In this document: one piece after another, positions 28,063 to 38,060 of the stretch | Layout of the letters: each line of letters opens with the position of its first letter | Numbering within the stretch: the stretch's first letter is position 1 | Source: Oscillospiraceae bacterium | Lineage (GTDB): Bacteria; Bacillota; Clostridia; UMGS1883; UMGS1540 | DNA length: 52,996 nt | Assembly (NCBI GenBank): GCA_015068765.1 | Contig: SVJY01000009.1 | Location: 1-52,996, forward strand | Reading direction: 5' to 3' | The notes under the pieces: model-generated | Told to the model about the DNA's origin: nothing | The model's input: the letters and a program-made list of their open reading frames with translations, nothing else | Databases searched by the model: none | Made by a program: the position numbers and the translations under genes

Positions 28063-28350
28063 ATGTACGAAATTTATGTGAGGTTCAAAAGTTTTCCGGG
28101 AAAAAGAGAGTCCTTTGTTGAAGCGCTGCACAGGGAGGGAATTATTTCGGAAATTCGGGCGGAGAAGGGCTGTATCCGCTATGATTATTATTTTTCAGAG
28201 AAGGACCCGAACGAGCTTTTGCTGATAGAACAATGGGAGAGTCAAGAGCATCAAAAGGTGCATATCGTGCAGCCCCACATGGAACGGCTTCGCGAAATGA
28301 AAGAAGAGTATATTGAAACGACAACACTCGGCGAATTTTCAACCCAATAA
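28063..28350 (+). CDS. antibiotic biosynthesis monooxygenase (ABM) domain protein
   Basis: EKGCIRYDYYFSEKDPNELLLIEQWESQEHQKVH. Confidence 0.85.
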   Translation: MYEIYVRFKSFPGKRESFVEALHREGIISEIRAEKGCIRYDYYFSEKDPNELLLIEQWESQEHQKVHIVQPHMERLREMKEEYIETTTLGEFSTQ

Positions 28351-28351
28351 C

Positions 28352-28382
28352 AAAAGGAGCTGCAAGCTTGCAGCTCCTTTTG
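28352..28382. terminator. bidirectional terminator
   Basis: AAAAGGAGCTGCAAGCTTGCAGCTCCTTTT perfect palindrome between convergent genes. Confidence 0.85.
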
Positions 28383-29273
28383 TTATTGAAGAATGTATGC
28401 TAAAAGTGCAGATGTATTTTGTATATCGGACAGGGAAACGGCTTCGTTTCCGCATCCGCAGTATCGGGTGGGAATACCGAGCCCCACACTTTTAATACCG
28501 CCATATGCTTTCTGAACAGTACCGCCAACACCACGGCGTAAACTAACCTCCCGGTATGTTTTCAGCGGCGTATCTGCCACTACAGAAAGAAGCTCGGGGG
28601 AAGAAAGCATTGCTTCGTCCTTGACACGGAGCGTAGTGCCTTGCCCTAAAGATGCAAAAACGGTTTTTTCTGCCGGCGTATCATTAGCGGCACTCACCTC
28701 GACGGATATGAGACGATTTGCTTTGATTTTTTGCATGAACGTGGGGGAGAGCTGACGGATATGGCTTTTGGTTGCAAATACAAACCACACATCCTGCACA
28801 GTTTCCTTGCACGCCGCCCCAATCACAGCCGCCATGGCGGCGTATTGTCCCATAGAGGCACCGGCACAGATGTCATCGTCCACCTTGTAGAAAGAAGGCA
28901 CCGGTACAGCCCACTGTCCGATCGAGAGCGTGTGACTGCCTGTATCTATAAACGGTCCCTTTTCGTCCGAACCGACTGTGCCGCGGATGTTCCCTTCGCA
29001 AAGTACAGCCATGCCGTTTGCCGGCTTCAGCCCCCCTGCTGAGGAAAACCGAGAGAAGCCGCCTTCCGGATAGGTGACATAGAGGCAGGGCGTATCCATA
29101 GCCGTCAAAATTACGGTGCCGTCACCACTCCCTTTTTTGTGTACAAGAAGTGACCCGTGTGCATCGATCTGCATATCTGCCGCCGGCAGAAGAGACTGTA
29201 TCATACGGCAAATTTCCCCTTCACAGCCTGACGGTGCAGGTGTCATTGCTAATTTTCGTAATATTGTTTCCAT
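28383..29273 (-). CDS. degenerate M42-family peptidase paralog (predicted pseudoenzyme)
   Basis: Aligns by eye to the adjacent M42 proteins but lacks most metal/catalytic residues. Confidence 0.65.
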   Translation of the reverse strand: METILRKLAMTPAPSGCEGEICRMIQSLLPAADMQIDAHGSLLVHKKGSGDGTVILTAMDTPCLYVTYPEGGFSRFSSAGGLKPANGMAVLCEGNIRGTVGSDEKGPFIDTGSHTLSIGQWAVPVPSFYKVDDDICAGASMGQYAAMAAVIGAACKETVQDVWFVFATKSHIRQLSPTFMQKIKANRLISVEVSAANDTPAEKTVFASLGQGTTLRVKDEAMLSSPELLSVVADTPLKTYREVSLRRGVGGTVQKAYGGIKSVGLGIPTRYCGCGNEAVSLSDIQNTSALLAYILQ

Positions 29274-29288
29274 ATAGTTTCTCCTATC

Positions 29289-30296
29289 TTAAAGTAGCGG
29301 TGCGGCAGTTTTCAGCCAAGTGTCCAGAAGCTGCCACATACTCTCATAATCCTCGCGGGAAATGACACAGGAGGGGGAATGGAGATTCCGGCAGGGTAAG
29401 GCAATGATGGCAGTGGGAATCCCTTCTACGGCACGGGAGATAACCCCTGCATCCGTGCCGCCACCGGTGGTACGCTTGTTTTGCCATGGAATACCATGAA
29501 GCTTCGCTGTCAGCGTCAAGGAAGAGACAAGCAGCTTGTCCGGGGTGGAAGTTCTGTCCATGAAGGTGAACGCCGGGCCTGCACCCAGCGATGTTACATG
29601 AAAGGCACGGTCAGAAGGATAAATATCCGAGCAGGATGTGGATTCAACCACAATGGCATAATCCGGTCTGAAAAATTCTGCCGCGGCTTGTGCACCACGC
29701 GTACCCACTTCTTCCTGGGCAGTAAAGGCACAGCAGACCTCTATGTTATCGTATCGATTTTGCAAAAGCTTAATCAGTATTGCACACCCGGCACGGTCGT
29801 CAATGGCGCGGGCATCAATCAAATTGTCGCCAAATTCCTCAAAATGTGGCGGAAAAATTGCGGTATCGCCAAGGCGGACGGCGTTTTCGGCTTCTGCCCG
29901 GTCTGCGGCACCGATATCAATGTACATATCACTGGCATCCACCGTACCCTCTCGTTGGCTTTTAGTTTGGAGATGGATGGCACAAACGCCAATAATGCCG
30001 GGGATTTTATGCGGACCGATATAGACCTTCTTCCCAAGAAGTACGTCCGTATTGATACCGCCAACAATCTTAAAACGAAGGAATCCGTTTTCTTCAATGC
30101 CGGAAATCAGCAGTCCCACCTCGTCCATATGTGCGGCAAAGAGAATCCGTTTGCCGCCTCCCGGCCGTCTGGCAAGGAGATTTCCCATCGCATCTACTGT
30201 GGTTTCGCAGTCAGTAAGGTGGGAGGCAATCAAATCCCTGATTTCGGCTTCGTCGCCGGAAACGCCGGCGGCGCCACATAAATTTTTCAGAAGCAT
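29289..30296 (-). CDS. M42 family metallopeptidase
   Basis: AAHMDEVG, ARAIDDRAG, TAQEEVGTRGA, NLHSPS motifs. Confidence 0.92.
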   Translation of the reverse strand: MLLKNLCGAAGVSGDEAEIRDLIASHLTDCETTVDAMGNLLARRPGGGKRILFAAHMDEVGLLISGIEENGFLRFKIVGGINTDVLLGKKVYIGPHKIPGIIGVCAIHLQTKSQREGTVDASDMYIDIGAADRAEAENAVRLGDTAIFPPHFEEFGDNLIDARAIDDRAGCAILIKLLQNRYDNIEVCCAFTAQEEVGTRGAQAAAEFFRPDYAIVVESTSCSDIYPSDRAFHVTSLGAGPAFTFMDRTSTPDKLLVSSLTLTAKLHGIPWQNKRTTGGGTDAGVISRAVEGIPTAIIALPCRNLHSPSCVISREDYESMWQLLDTWLKTAAPLL

Positions 30297-31315
30297 AGCG
30301 TATCCTCCTTTCCTAAATCCCGGATAACAGCGGCGAGCAATAGTGCCGTATTTTCTGCATCCCTAAGGTGCAAAACTTCATATCCGGTATGCATATACCG
30401 AAGGGGCAGGGATAAAAGTCCGGTATAAACGCCCCGACGTGCAACCTGTACAACCCACGCATCTGTTCCTGTACAGCCGCTGTCCACATCAATCTGATAG
30501 GGGATGCCTTGGGAACGGGCGGTGAAGATAAAACGATCAGAAACTGTACGCTGGACATTGGGACCAACGGTAATGACTGTTCCCTTCCCTAAGGGAAAGG
30601 TGTCCCGTCCGCCACCGTCCGGCGTTTGCCCATGGCAAACGTCAATGCATATGGCGGCAAAGGGGTTCACCTGGTAAGCGGCTGTACCGGCACCACGCAG
30701 TCCTACTTCCTCCTGTACGGCACCCACGGCCGCAATGTTAAAGGGGAGCGTATCCTCCCGGAGAAGGGAGAGCGTGCGGATGATAACGGCAAGCCCGGCA
30801 CGGTCGTCCATGGCAGAGGCCGCCGCCATATGTTTTCCTAACGGGGTGAACTCGGTTTCAAACTCCATAACATCTCCCACGTCAACCAGAGCACGTACCT
30901 TGTCTGCCGAAAGACCGGTATCTACACAAAGAAACTGCATATCCGGTGCCTTTTCATTTTTGGCAATGTGAGGCGGAATAGAACAGATGACACCGTGGAG
31001 CACCTCTTTGCCGAAAATACGAACAGCAGTAGCCGGAAGAATTTTTGTGTCAAAGCCGCCCACAGGGGAGACAAGAAGAAAGCCTTCTTTTGTAATGTGC
31101 CGTACCATGAGCCCGATTTTATCAGTATGGGCTTCCAGCATCAGTGTCTTATGGTCCGGAGAATACCCACGCCGCATGGCAATCACGTTTCCGAGAGCAT
31201 CTCGGTTTATGGTGTCACAATATGGCATCAGCAGAGTGGAGAAAGAATCTGCCACAGTGCATTCGCAACCGGATGAACCGGGTGCGGCGGTAAGTGTTTC
31301 CAATAAAGTTCTCAT
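30287..31315 (-). CDS. M42 family metallopeptidase
   Basis: EAHTDKIG, ASAMDDRAG, AVQEEVGLRGA, RYMHTGYE motifs. Confidence 0.92.
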   Translation of the reverse strand: MRTLLETLTAAPGSSGCECTVADSFSTLLMPYCDTINRDALGNVIAMRRGYSPDHKTLMLEAHTDKIGLMVRHITKEGFLLVSPVGGFDTKILPATAVRIFGKEVLHGVICSIPPHIAKNEKAPDMQFLCVDTGLSADKVRALVDVGDVMEFETEFTPLGKHMAAASAMDDRAGLAVIIRTLSLLREDTLPFNIAAVGAVQEEVGLRGAGTAAYQVNPFAAICIDVCHGQTPDGGGRDTFPLGKGTVITVGPNVQRTVSDRFIFTARSQGIPYQIDVDSGCTGTDAWVVQVARRGVYTGLLSLPLRYMHTGYEVLHLRDAENTALLLAAVIRDLGKEDTLCF

Positions 31316-32673
31316 AAGCTTTTTACAAGCTCCTTATAACGTTTTCCACGTTCCTCAAAATTTTTGAACATATCAAAGCTGGCACAGGCCGGCGAGAGCA
31401 TGACGATATCGCCTGCTTCCGCACCCATATAGGCCTCTTTAACAGCCTGTTCCAAGGTGGGGTAAATAAACAGGGGCATCGTTTTCTTGCCGCCGTAGGC
31501 ACGAACAACCGCATCCTTGATTTTTGAAGCGGTGGCACCGATGAGGTAGAGCCGTTTTACCTTCGCTTTTACATCATGCCCGAATTGGTCAAAAGGTATA
31601 CGCTTATCGTAGCCGCCGGCAATGAGGATAATCTTTTGGTCAAAGGAATATAGACCCGCACGGGTACGGGAGGGACTGGAGGCGATAGAGTCATTATAGA
31701 ATTTCACGCCGTCCACTTCCCGGACGTATTCAATACGGTGTTCCACACCGGCAAAGCTTTTCGCAACCTTGCGTACCGTGGTGGGCTTTACGATTTTTTG
31801 CACTGCCGCAATAGCGGCCATGTAGTTTTCCACGTTGTGCATGCCGGGGAGCATAATGTCTGCCGTATCCACAACCATTGTACCGTCCATATAGATTTTG
31901 CCGTCTTTGAGTACAACATTTGCGTCCTCTGTCGCACGGCCGAAGGTGATCACGTTCCCCTTCGCTTCCGGTGCAAGACCGGCAGTAATTTCATTATCGG
32001 CATTTAATATGAGCCGTCCCGTCTTTGTCTGGTGGAGGAAGATATTTTTCTTTGCCTCCACATATTCCTCCATAGACTTGTGAATGTCAAGATGATTGGG
32101 GGAAACATTTGTAATAACAGAGATATGCGGACTTTTTTTCATGGTCTGCAGCTGGAAGCTGGAAAGCTCTACAACCGCATACTGGCCCTTTTCAATGGTG
32201 TCAATTTTAGGCAGCAGGGGTGTACCGATGTTGCCGCCGAGATGCACTGTGTGTCCTTCCCGTTTTAAAAGGTTATAAATCAGCGTGGATGTGGTCGTTT
32301 TACCGTCACTGCCCGTAACACCGATGATTTTGCAGGGGCAGAGGTCAAAGAACAATTCCATTTCGCTGGTAATTTTCGCACCGCGTTTTTTTGCCGCCTG
32401 AATCTGCGGCAGGTCAGGACGCATACCCGGTGTGCGGATTAGCATATCGCAGTCTAAATTATCTAAGTATTTTTCGCCTAGGCTGAATTTGGCACCCATA
32501 CGCATCAGCGATACAAGCTCAGGGGTGAGCTCATCGTTTTTATCGCAGGCTGTAACTATGGCACCGTAGGACAGGAGCATCTGTATAATCGGTTTATTGC
32601 TGACACCGATGCCCAGAACCACAACCTTTTTACCGTTCATATTTTGCTTAAAAGCTTCCAATTTGGAATTCAT
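31312..32673 (-). CDS. murD: UDP-N-acetylmuramoylalanine--D-glutamate ligase
   Basis: GVTGSDGKTTTSTLI, HLGGNIGTPLL, YNDSIASSPSRTRAGL motifs. Confidence 0.95.
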   Translation of the reverse strand: MNSKLEAFKQNMNGKKVVVLGIGVSNKPIIQMLLSYGAIVTACDKNDELTPELVSLMRMGAKFSLGEKYLDNLDCDMLIRTPGMRPDLPQIQAAKKRGAKITSEMELFFDLCPCKIIGVTGSDGKTTTSTLIYNLLKREGHTVHLGGNIGTPLLPKIDTIEKGQYAVVELSSFQLQTMKKSPHISVITNVSPNHLDIHKSMEEYVEAKKNIFLHQTKTGRLILNADNEITAGLAPEAKGNVITFGRATEDANVVLKDGKIYMDGTMVVDTADIMLPGMHNVENYMAAIAAVQKIVKPTTVRKVAKSFAGVEHRIEYVREVDGVKFYNDSIASSPSRTRAGLYSFDQKIILIAGGYDKRIPFDQFGHDVKAKVKRLYLIGATASKIKDAVVRAYGGKKTMPLFIYPTLEQAVKEAYMGAEAGDIVMLSPACASFDMFKNFEERGKRYKELVKSL

Positions 32674-32814
32674 TTCCTAAATCACCTCGTGTAACATTAT
32701 CCTATATTGCAACAGGATTGTCAATCAAAAATTTAAAAAAAGTTTGTTTTATTATACTTTTTCATAAATAAAGCAAAATAATTGGATTGCAAGTTTGTTT
32801 TTTACACAAATGTT

Positions 32815-34188
32815 TTACAGCCGGGGATGCGGTCCGTTCATAAAACGTTTGGTTTCCCGGCGTACCTGACCGGACAGAAGAAGCAGGGTAATCAGGTTAG
32901 GTATGGCCATGAGGGCGTTAAATGTATCGGAAATACTCCATACAAGCTCCATGCTGCCCCAGGCACCCAGTGCAGTCACGGGAATCAACACAGCTCGGTA
33001 AATCAGAATTGCTCTGTTTCCGAAAAGATAGGAAACACTTCGTTCGCCGAAATAGCTCCACCCAAGCACTGTGGCGAAGGCGAAGAACACAATGGAAACA
33101 GAGATAAACATACTGCCGGCCGGACCGAGACCGACTCCGTAGGCGGCGGCAGTGAGCGAAACCCCTGTCAGAACCGCTTCGCCGCCGGGGGCAGGGGTAT
33201 ATACACCGGAGGTCAGAATCACCAGTGCAGTCAGTGTGCAGACCACAACGGTATCTACAAACACTTCAAAAATTGCCCACATTCCCTGTATGGCAGGCTC
33301 TCGTGTGCTGGAGGATGCGTGGACGGCTACGCTGGAGCCGAGCCCGGCTTCGTTAGAGAAAACACCCCTGGAAACCCCCGTTTGGATTGCCCGGTGTATT
33401 CCATACCCCAAAACACCGCCGGCCATCGGGCGAGGAGCGAAGGCAGAGTGAAAAATCAGCCGGAAGGCGGCAGGGATTTTCTCTGCACTGCCCACAAGGC
33501 AAACAATACTGCCGGCAAAAAACAAAAGGACCATAAAGGGGACAAGACGCTCGGTAACCCGTGCCGTCCGCTGAAGACCGCCGCTGATAATAAGACCGAC
33601 GAGAACGGCACCCAGAATTCCCGTCCATAGGGGCGGAATGCGGAACGTGTTCATAAGTGCAGAGGCGACGGAATGCATCTGTGCCATATTCCCCATGCCA
33701 AAGGAGGCAAGAACACAGAAAACAGAGAACAGCACAGCGAAAAGCTTGGAATGGAGACCACGTTCCATATAAACCATCGCACCGCCTACAAAATTACCGT
33801 CTTTATCCTTGTATCTGTACAGGATACCCAGTACGTTTTCGGCATAGGCAGTCATCATGCCGAAAAAAGCGGAGACCCACATCCAGAAAACAGCTCCGGG
33901 ACCGCCGGTTACCAGTGCCGCCGCCACCCCGGTAATATTCCCCGTCCCCACTGTGGCGGCAAGGGCGGTAGATAGAGCCTGAAATTGCGTAATCGCACCT
34001 TTTTGTGTTTTTTCCTTTTTAAATAAGGAAAAAAAGGTATACCGGAACCAAAGCCGCACATGGCGAAGCTGAAAAAAACCTGTACGAATCGAGAAAAACA
34101 GGCCGGTAAAAAGAAACAGTCCCAGCATAGAAGGTCCCCACAAAAAGTCACAAAGCACGGCGTTTTGCCGCTGTATCCATTCAATCAT
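32815..34188 (-). CDS. alanine/glycine:cation symporter (AgcS) family
   Basis: GTGNITGVAAALVTGGPGAVFWMW, GVSRGVFSNEAGLGSSVAVHASS signature. Confidence 0.93.
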   Translation of the reverse strand: MIEWIQRQNAVLCDFLWGPSMLGLFLFTGLFFSIRTGFFQLRHVRLWFRYTFFSLFKKEKTQKGAITQFQALSTALAATVGTGNITGVAAALVTGGPGAVFWMWVSAFFGMMTAYAENVLGILYRYKDKDGNFVGGAMVYMERGLHSKLFAVLFSVFCVLASFGMGNMAQMHSVASALMNTFRIPPLWTGILGAVLVGLIISGGLQRTARVTERLVPFMVLLFFAGSIVCLVGSAEKIPAAFRLIFHSAFAPRPMAGGVLGYGIHRAIQTGVSRGVFSNEAGLGSSVAVHASSSTREPAIQGMWAIFEVFVDTVVVCTLTALVILTSGVYTPAPGGEAVLTGVSLTAAAYGVGLGPAGSMFISVSIVFFAFATVLGWSYFGERSVSYLFGNRAILIYRAVLIPVTALGAWGSMELVWSISDTFNALMAIPNLITLLLLSGQVRRETKRFMNGPHPRL

Positions 34189-34403
34189 GTTACCACTCCT
34201 TTTGTAGTATTATATTGTATAAAAAGCAAAAAAGAAGTAAAAGCGATTGTTTGGATGCTTTCGGCTTGACAATACTGTGAAAATATGGTAAAATTAAAAA
34301 CATACAGGGCGTTACTCTATATGGCTTGCACCGGAAAGTTCGTCTTGTTCGGCAACCAATATATAAAGTTTTTATAAAATCCGGAAAAAATTTAAAAAAA
34401 TGC

Positions 34404-34432
34404 TTGCATTATGCAAAAAAGTATGGTATAAT
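34404..34432 (+). promoter_or_regulatory. promoter of rplS
   Basis: TTGCAT, 17 nt, TATAAT. Confidence 0.75.
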
Positions 34433-34449
34433 ACCAAAATGTAATTATG

Positions 34450-34489
34450 GGTATTCCGCTGAGAACAGTTTTTTGTGTCCATGAATGCC
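34450..34489 (+). promoter_or_regulatory. L19-leader-like hairpin
   Basis: GGTATTC ... GAATGCC stem in the rplS 5' UTR. Confidence 0.45.
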
Positions 34490-34509
34490 TGAGAAAGAGA
34501 GGAAAGAAA

Positions 34510-34851
34510 ATGGATACCATTCGCGCAATTACGAATGAGCAGCTGCGGACAGACCTGCCGGAGCTTGCAATCGGTGATACGCTTCGTCTTCACCTGAAGG
34601 TCAAAGAAGGAAACAAAGAAAGAATCCAGATGTTTGAAGGAACGTTGATTGCCCGCAAGAACGGCGGCATCAGCGAAACCATCACAGTGCGTCGCATTGC
34701 TTCCGGCGTTGGTGTGGAAAAGATTTTCCCGCTTCATTCGCCCAACATTGCAAAGATTGACGTTATCCGTCACGGTAAGGTCCGTCGTGCAAAACTTTAC
34801 TACCTGCGTGGCAGAGTTGGTAAGGCAGCTAAGGTTAAAGAGCGTTTATAA
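34510..34851 (+). CDS. rplS: ribosomal protein L19
   Basis: [41 protein letters not shown]. Confidence 0.97.
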   Translation: MDTIRAITNEQLRTDLPELAIGDTLRLHLKVKEGNKERIQMFEGTLIARKNGGISETITVRRIASGVGVEKIFPLHSPNIAKIDVIRHGKVRRAKLYYLRGRVGKAAKVKERL

Positions 34852-34855
34852 GAGA

Positions 34856-34884
34856 AGAAAGGGACCATCGTGTCCCTTTTTCGA
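34856..34884 (+). terminator. terminator/attenuator between rplS and lepB
   Basis: AAAGGGAC-CATC-GTGTCCCTTTTT. Confidence 0.65.
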
Positions 34885-34902
34885 TATCAGGAGGTTTGTT
34901 TT

Positions 34903-35508
34903 ATGAAAGAAAATAAAAACGCAGAACCCGGTACGGAAGAAACCAAGAAAAAGAGCGTGGGAAGAGAGTTGCTGGAATGGGTTGGATGTATTGCGGTTGC
35001 ACTGGTGATTACATTGCTTCTGCAAAATTACGTATTCAGAATCGTCAAGGTAGACGGCAGTTCCATGGAACCGACCCTGAAAAACGGTGAACGCCTCGTA
35101 ATGCTTCGGCTGGGGTATACGCCCAAGGCCGGAGACATTGTTGTGGTGGACGTAAGCGATAAGCAAAACCTGAATCGGGCAAACGGAAGTCGCCAGCTCC
35201 GCTATATTAAACGTATCATCGGTATGCCCGGCGATACAGTACGCTTTGAGGAACGCGGCGGTAAGGTTGCCGTTTTAATCAATGGGGAGGTCCGGGAAGA
35301 GCCCTATATTATTTCGGACTTATATTTCAATAATGTCACGCTGGATAAAGACTATGCTGTACCGGCGGACCATGTGTTTGTCATGGGCGATAATCGCCCC
35401 GGCAGTGCCGATAGCCGCCTAAATAGCGTTGGCTACATTCATACGGACAACGTGCTTGGCGAAGCGGTTTTCCGCATTTGGCCGCTTGACAAGCTGGGAA
35501 CACCGTAA
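34903..35508 (+). CDS. lepB: signal peptidase I
   Basis: VDGSSMEPTL Ser motif, RYIKRIIGMPGD Lys motif, GDNRPGSADSR. Confidence 0.95.
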   Translation: MKENKNAEPGTEETKKKSVGRELLEWVGCIAVALVITLLLQNYVFRIVKVDGSSMEPTLKNGERLVMLRLGYTPKAGDIVVVDVSDKQNLNRANGSRQLRYIKRIIGMPGDTVRFEERGGKVAVLINGEVREEPYIISDLYFNNVTLDKDYAVPADHVFVMGDNRPGSADSRLNSVGYIHTDNVLGEAVFRIWPLDKLGTP

Positions 35509-36377
35509 TGCAGATACAGTGGTTTCCGGGGCATATGGCGAAAACCGCCCGTCTGATTACGGAAAATCTGCGGCTTGCGGACATTGTGGTGGAGATTGCG
35601 GACGCACGGATTCCCGTGTCCAGCCGAAATCCTTACCTTGCACGGCTTCTGGGGGATAAGCCCAGAATTTTGGTGCTGAATAAGGCAGACCTTGCAGACC
35701 CGGCGGTCAATGCCCAATGGAAGAAAGAATACGAAAAAAATGGTGAACAGGCTGTTTTCGTCAATAGCCGTGATGAAAAAATATGGAAAACTGTTATCGG
35801 CAGTGTGGAAGAAGCTTTAAAGGAACTTCTTTTACGCCGTGCGGAGAAAAACATGCAGGGAAAACCCATCCGCATGATGATAACTGGTATCCCCAACGTG
35901 GGGAAATCTACGTTTATAAATAATCTGTCCGGCAGAGCCAGTGCGAAAACGGGTGACCGTCCCGGTGTTACCACCGGCAAGCAGTGGGTTACGCTCCGGA
36001 CAGGCTATGAGCTTTTGGACACGCCCGGTATGCTCTGGCAGAAGTTTGAGGGCGAGGACGAAGGCTTGCATCTGGCATTTACCGGTGCCATACGGGACGA
36101 GGTGCTGGATGCGGAGGAACTGGCAGTGGCGTTACTTGTGTTTTTGCAGGCACAATATCCGGATGCACTGGTCCAGCGGTACAAAATTGAAAATCCGGAA
36201 AATGAGGATGGCTACGGACTTCTGTGTGCCGTGGCACGGGCACGGAATTTTGTTGTCCGTGGCGGCGAGCCGGACACTGTTCGGGCGGCACAGATTGTCA
36301 TAGATGAATGCCGGGGTGCAAAGCTGGGAAGAATCTCCTTTGAAAGACCCGGACAACAGGAAGGGAACAAAGTATGA
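35508..36377 (+). CDS. rbgA: ribosome biogenesis GTPase RbgA/YlqF
   Basis: IQWFPGHMAK, LNKADLAD, GIPNVGKSTFIN (circularly permuted order), DTPGMLW; TAATG junction with lepB. Confidence 0.95.
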   Translation: MQIQWFPGHMAKTARLITENLRLADIVVEIADARIPVSSRNPYLARLLGDKPRILVLNKADLADPAVNAQWKKEYEKNGEQAVFVNSRDEKIWKTVIGSVEEALKELLLRRAEKNMQGKPIRMMITGIPNVGKSTFINNLSGRASAKTGDRPGVTTGKQWVTLRTGYELLDTPGMLWQKFEGEDEGLHLAFTGAIRDEVLDAEELAVALLVFLQAQYPDALVQRYKIENPENEDGYGLLCAVARARNFVVRGGEPDTVRAAQIVIDECRGAKLGRISFERPGQQEGNKV

Positions 36378-37459
36378 AACTTGGTATAGTGGGGTTGCCG
36401 AATGTAGGCAAAAGTACTCTTTTTAACGCGATAACACACGCGGGTGCCGGTGCGGCGAACTATCCGTTTTGCACCATCGAGCCGAACGTGGGCGTTGTAG
36501 CGGTGCCGGATAAGCGGCTGGATGTTTTGACGGAAATGTATACGCCGGAAAAAACCACCCCGGCATACATTGAGTTTGTAGATATTGCAGGTCTTGTAAA
36601 GGGCGCTTCCCGTGGGGAAGGACTGGGCAATAAGTTTTTGGCACATATCCGTGAGGTGGATGCCATTGTGCACGTGGTAAGGTGCTTTGATGACAGTAAT
36701 ATTGTCCATGTGGACGGTTCCGTCAGCCCGAAGCGTGACACGGAGACTATTAACCTGGAGCTGATTTTTGCTGATTTGGAAATGGTGTCCAAGCGATATG
36801 AGCGTGTATCCAAAATGGTGAAAACCGGGGAAAAGAAGTATGCCGCCGAAGCGGCACTTCTCGCACGAATTACAGAAACGCTGGAGAAGGGTCTGCCGGC
36901 ACGGAGCATGGAGTTTTCCGAAGAGGAAGAAGAAATTCTTCGTGAGATTGCCCTACTGACCATAAAGCCGGTTATTTATGCGGCAAACGTGTCGGAGGAT
37001 GGTCTCGAGGGAAATCCGTATCTGGATGAGCTTACAGAGATTGCACACGCAGAAAAAGCGGAGGTATTACCGATTTCTGCAAAAATAGAAGAAGAAATCG
37101 CTGACCTTTCCGGGGAAGAAAAGCAGATGTTTTTAGAGGAAATGGGTCTTTCTGCCTCCGGGCTTGACCGTCTGGTGGAAAAAAGCTATTCCCTGCTGGG
37201 GCTTATCAGCTTTCTGACTGCCGGACCGAAAGAAGTGCGGGCGTGGACGATTACAAAGGGAACAAAAGCACCCGGTGCGGCCGGGAAAATCCATTCCGAC
37301 TTTGAACGCGGCTTCATTCGGGCAGAAATTATCGGTTATGATGAACTGGTAGAGCTGGGAAGTACTACGGCGGCAAAGGAAAAAGGACTGATTCGCAGCG
37401 AAGGAAAGGAATACGTCATGCAGGACGGTGACGTTGTGGTTTTCCGCTTTAATGTGTAA
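36374..37459 (+). CDS. ychF: redox-regulated ATPase YchF
   Basis: GIVGLPNVGKSTLFNAIT, DIAGLVKGASRGEGLGNKFL, C-terminal TGS-like region. Confidence 0.97.
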   Translation: MKLGIVGLPNVGKSTLFNAITHAGAGAANYPFCTIEPNVGVVAVPDKRLDVLTEMYTPEKTTPAYIEFVDIAGLVKGASRGEGLGNKFLAHIREVDAIVHVVRCFDDSNIVHVDGSVSPKRDTETINLELIFADLEMVSKRYERVSKMVKTGEKKYAAEAALLARITETLEKGLPARSMEFSEEEEEILREIALLTIKPVIYAANVSEDGLEGNPYLDELTEIAHAEKAEVLPISAKIEEEIADLSGEEKQMFLEEMGLSASGLDRLVEKSYSLLGLISFLTAGPKEVRAWTITKGTKAPGAAGKIHSDFERGFIRAEIIGYDELVELGSTTAAKEKGLIRSEGKEYVMQDGDVVVFRFNV

Positions 37460-37480
37460 TTTTTATAAGGGGAAATATAC

Positions 37481-38059
37481 ATGCTGAAGGAAGCACTGCG
37501 ATATTTGGGGGTTCAAGGCGAGGCGGACGCGGAGACGCTTCGCCTTATTTTAGAATGCATGGAAACGGTGCGAGACGTTGCCGCACCGAAAATTGTTATG
37601 CGACGGTTTACGCCGACAGAATTCACCCCGTATCGGATAGGAAAGGATATCCAAAACCACCTGGAAGGGGCTACGGAAATTATGGTTATGGCGGCAACGC
37701 TCGGCATCAGTGTGGATATGGAAATCAAAAAAGAACAAACGGTTGACATGGCACGGGCGGCAGGCTTAAATGCCTGTGCGGCGGCACTGATTGAAGCGTT
37801 TTGCAACGAGAATATGCCGGAGGGGCTGACGGAAACAAGCCGCTTTAGTCCCGGTTATGGCGATTATCCCCTTTCGGTACAGCCGAAGCTTTTACAGGCA
37901 GTACGGGCAGAAAAAATCGGCATTACCGCTTTAGAAAGCTATATGCTGCTCCCTACGAAGTCGGTAACGGCGATTGTACCCTTGGGGAAATCCACGAAGT
38001 GTAAACAAAGTAAGTGTACGCATTGTGAAAAAACAGACTGCATATACAGGAGGAACTAA
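37481..38059 (+). CDS. standalone MetH-activation-domain-like protein with Cys-rich tail
   Basis: RFSPGYGDYPLSVQ and LLPTKSVTAIVPLG typical of the B12-dependent methionine synthase activation domain; C-terminal CKQSKCTHCEKTDC. Confidence 0.85.
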   Translation: MLKEALRYLGVQGEADAETLRLILECMETVRDVAAPKIVMRRFTPTEFTPYRIGKDIQNHLEGATEIMVMAATLGISVDMEIKKEQTVDMARAAGLNACAAALIEAFCNENMPEGLTETSRFSPGYGDYPLSVQPKLLQAVRAEKIGITALESYMLLPTKSVTAIVPLGKSTKCKQSKCTHCEKTDCIYRRN

Positions 38060-38060
38060 A

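Noticed and set aside
32782-33630. 282-aa ORF on + strand antisense to AgcS
   Set aside because: Antisense shadow of a clear membrane transporter; product is Gly/Asn/His-rich with no motif
34300-34380. Possible known riboswitch upstream of rplS
   Set aside because: Could not match to any riboswitch consensus I know; kept only as an unclassified leader
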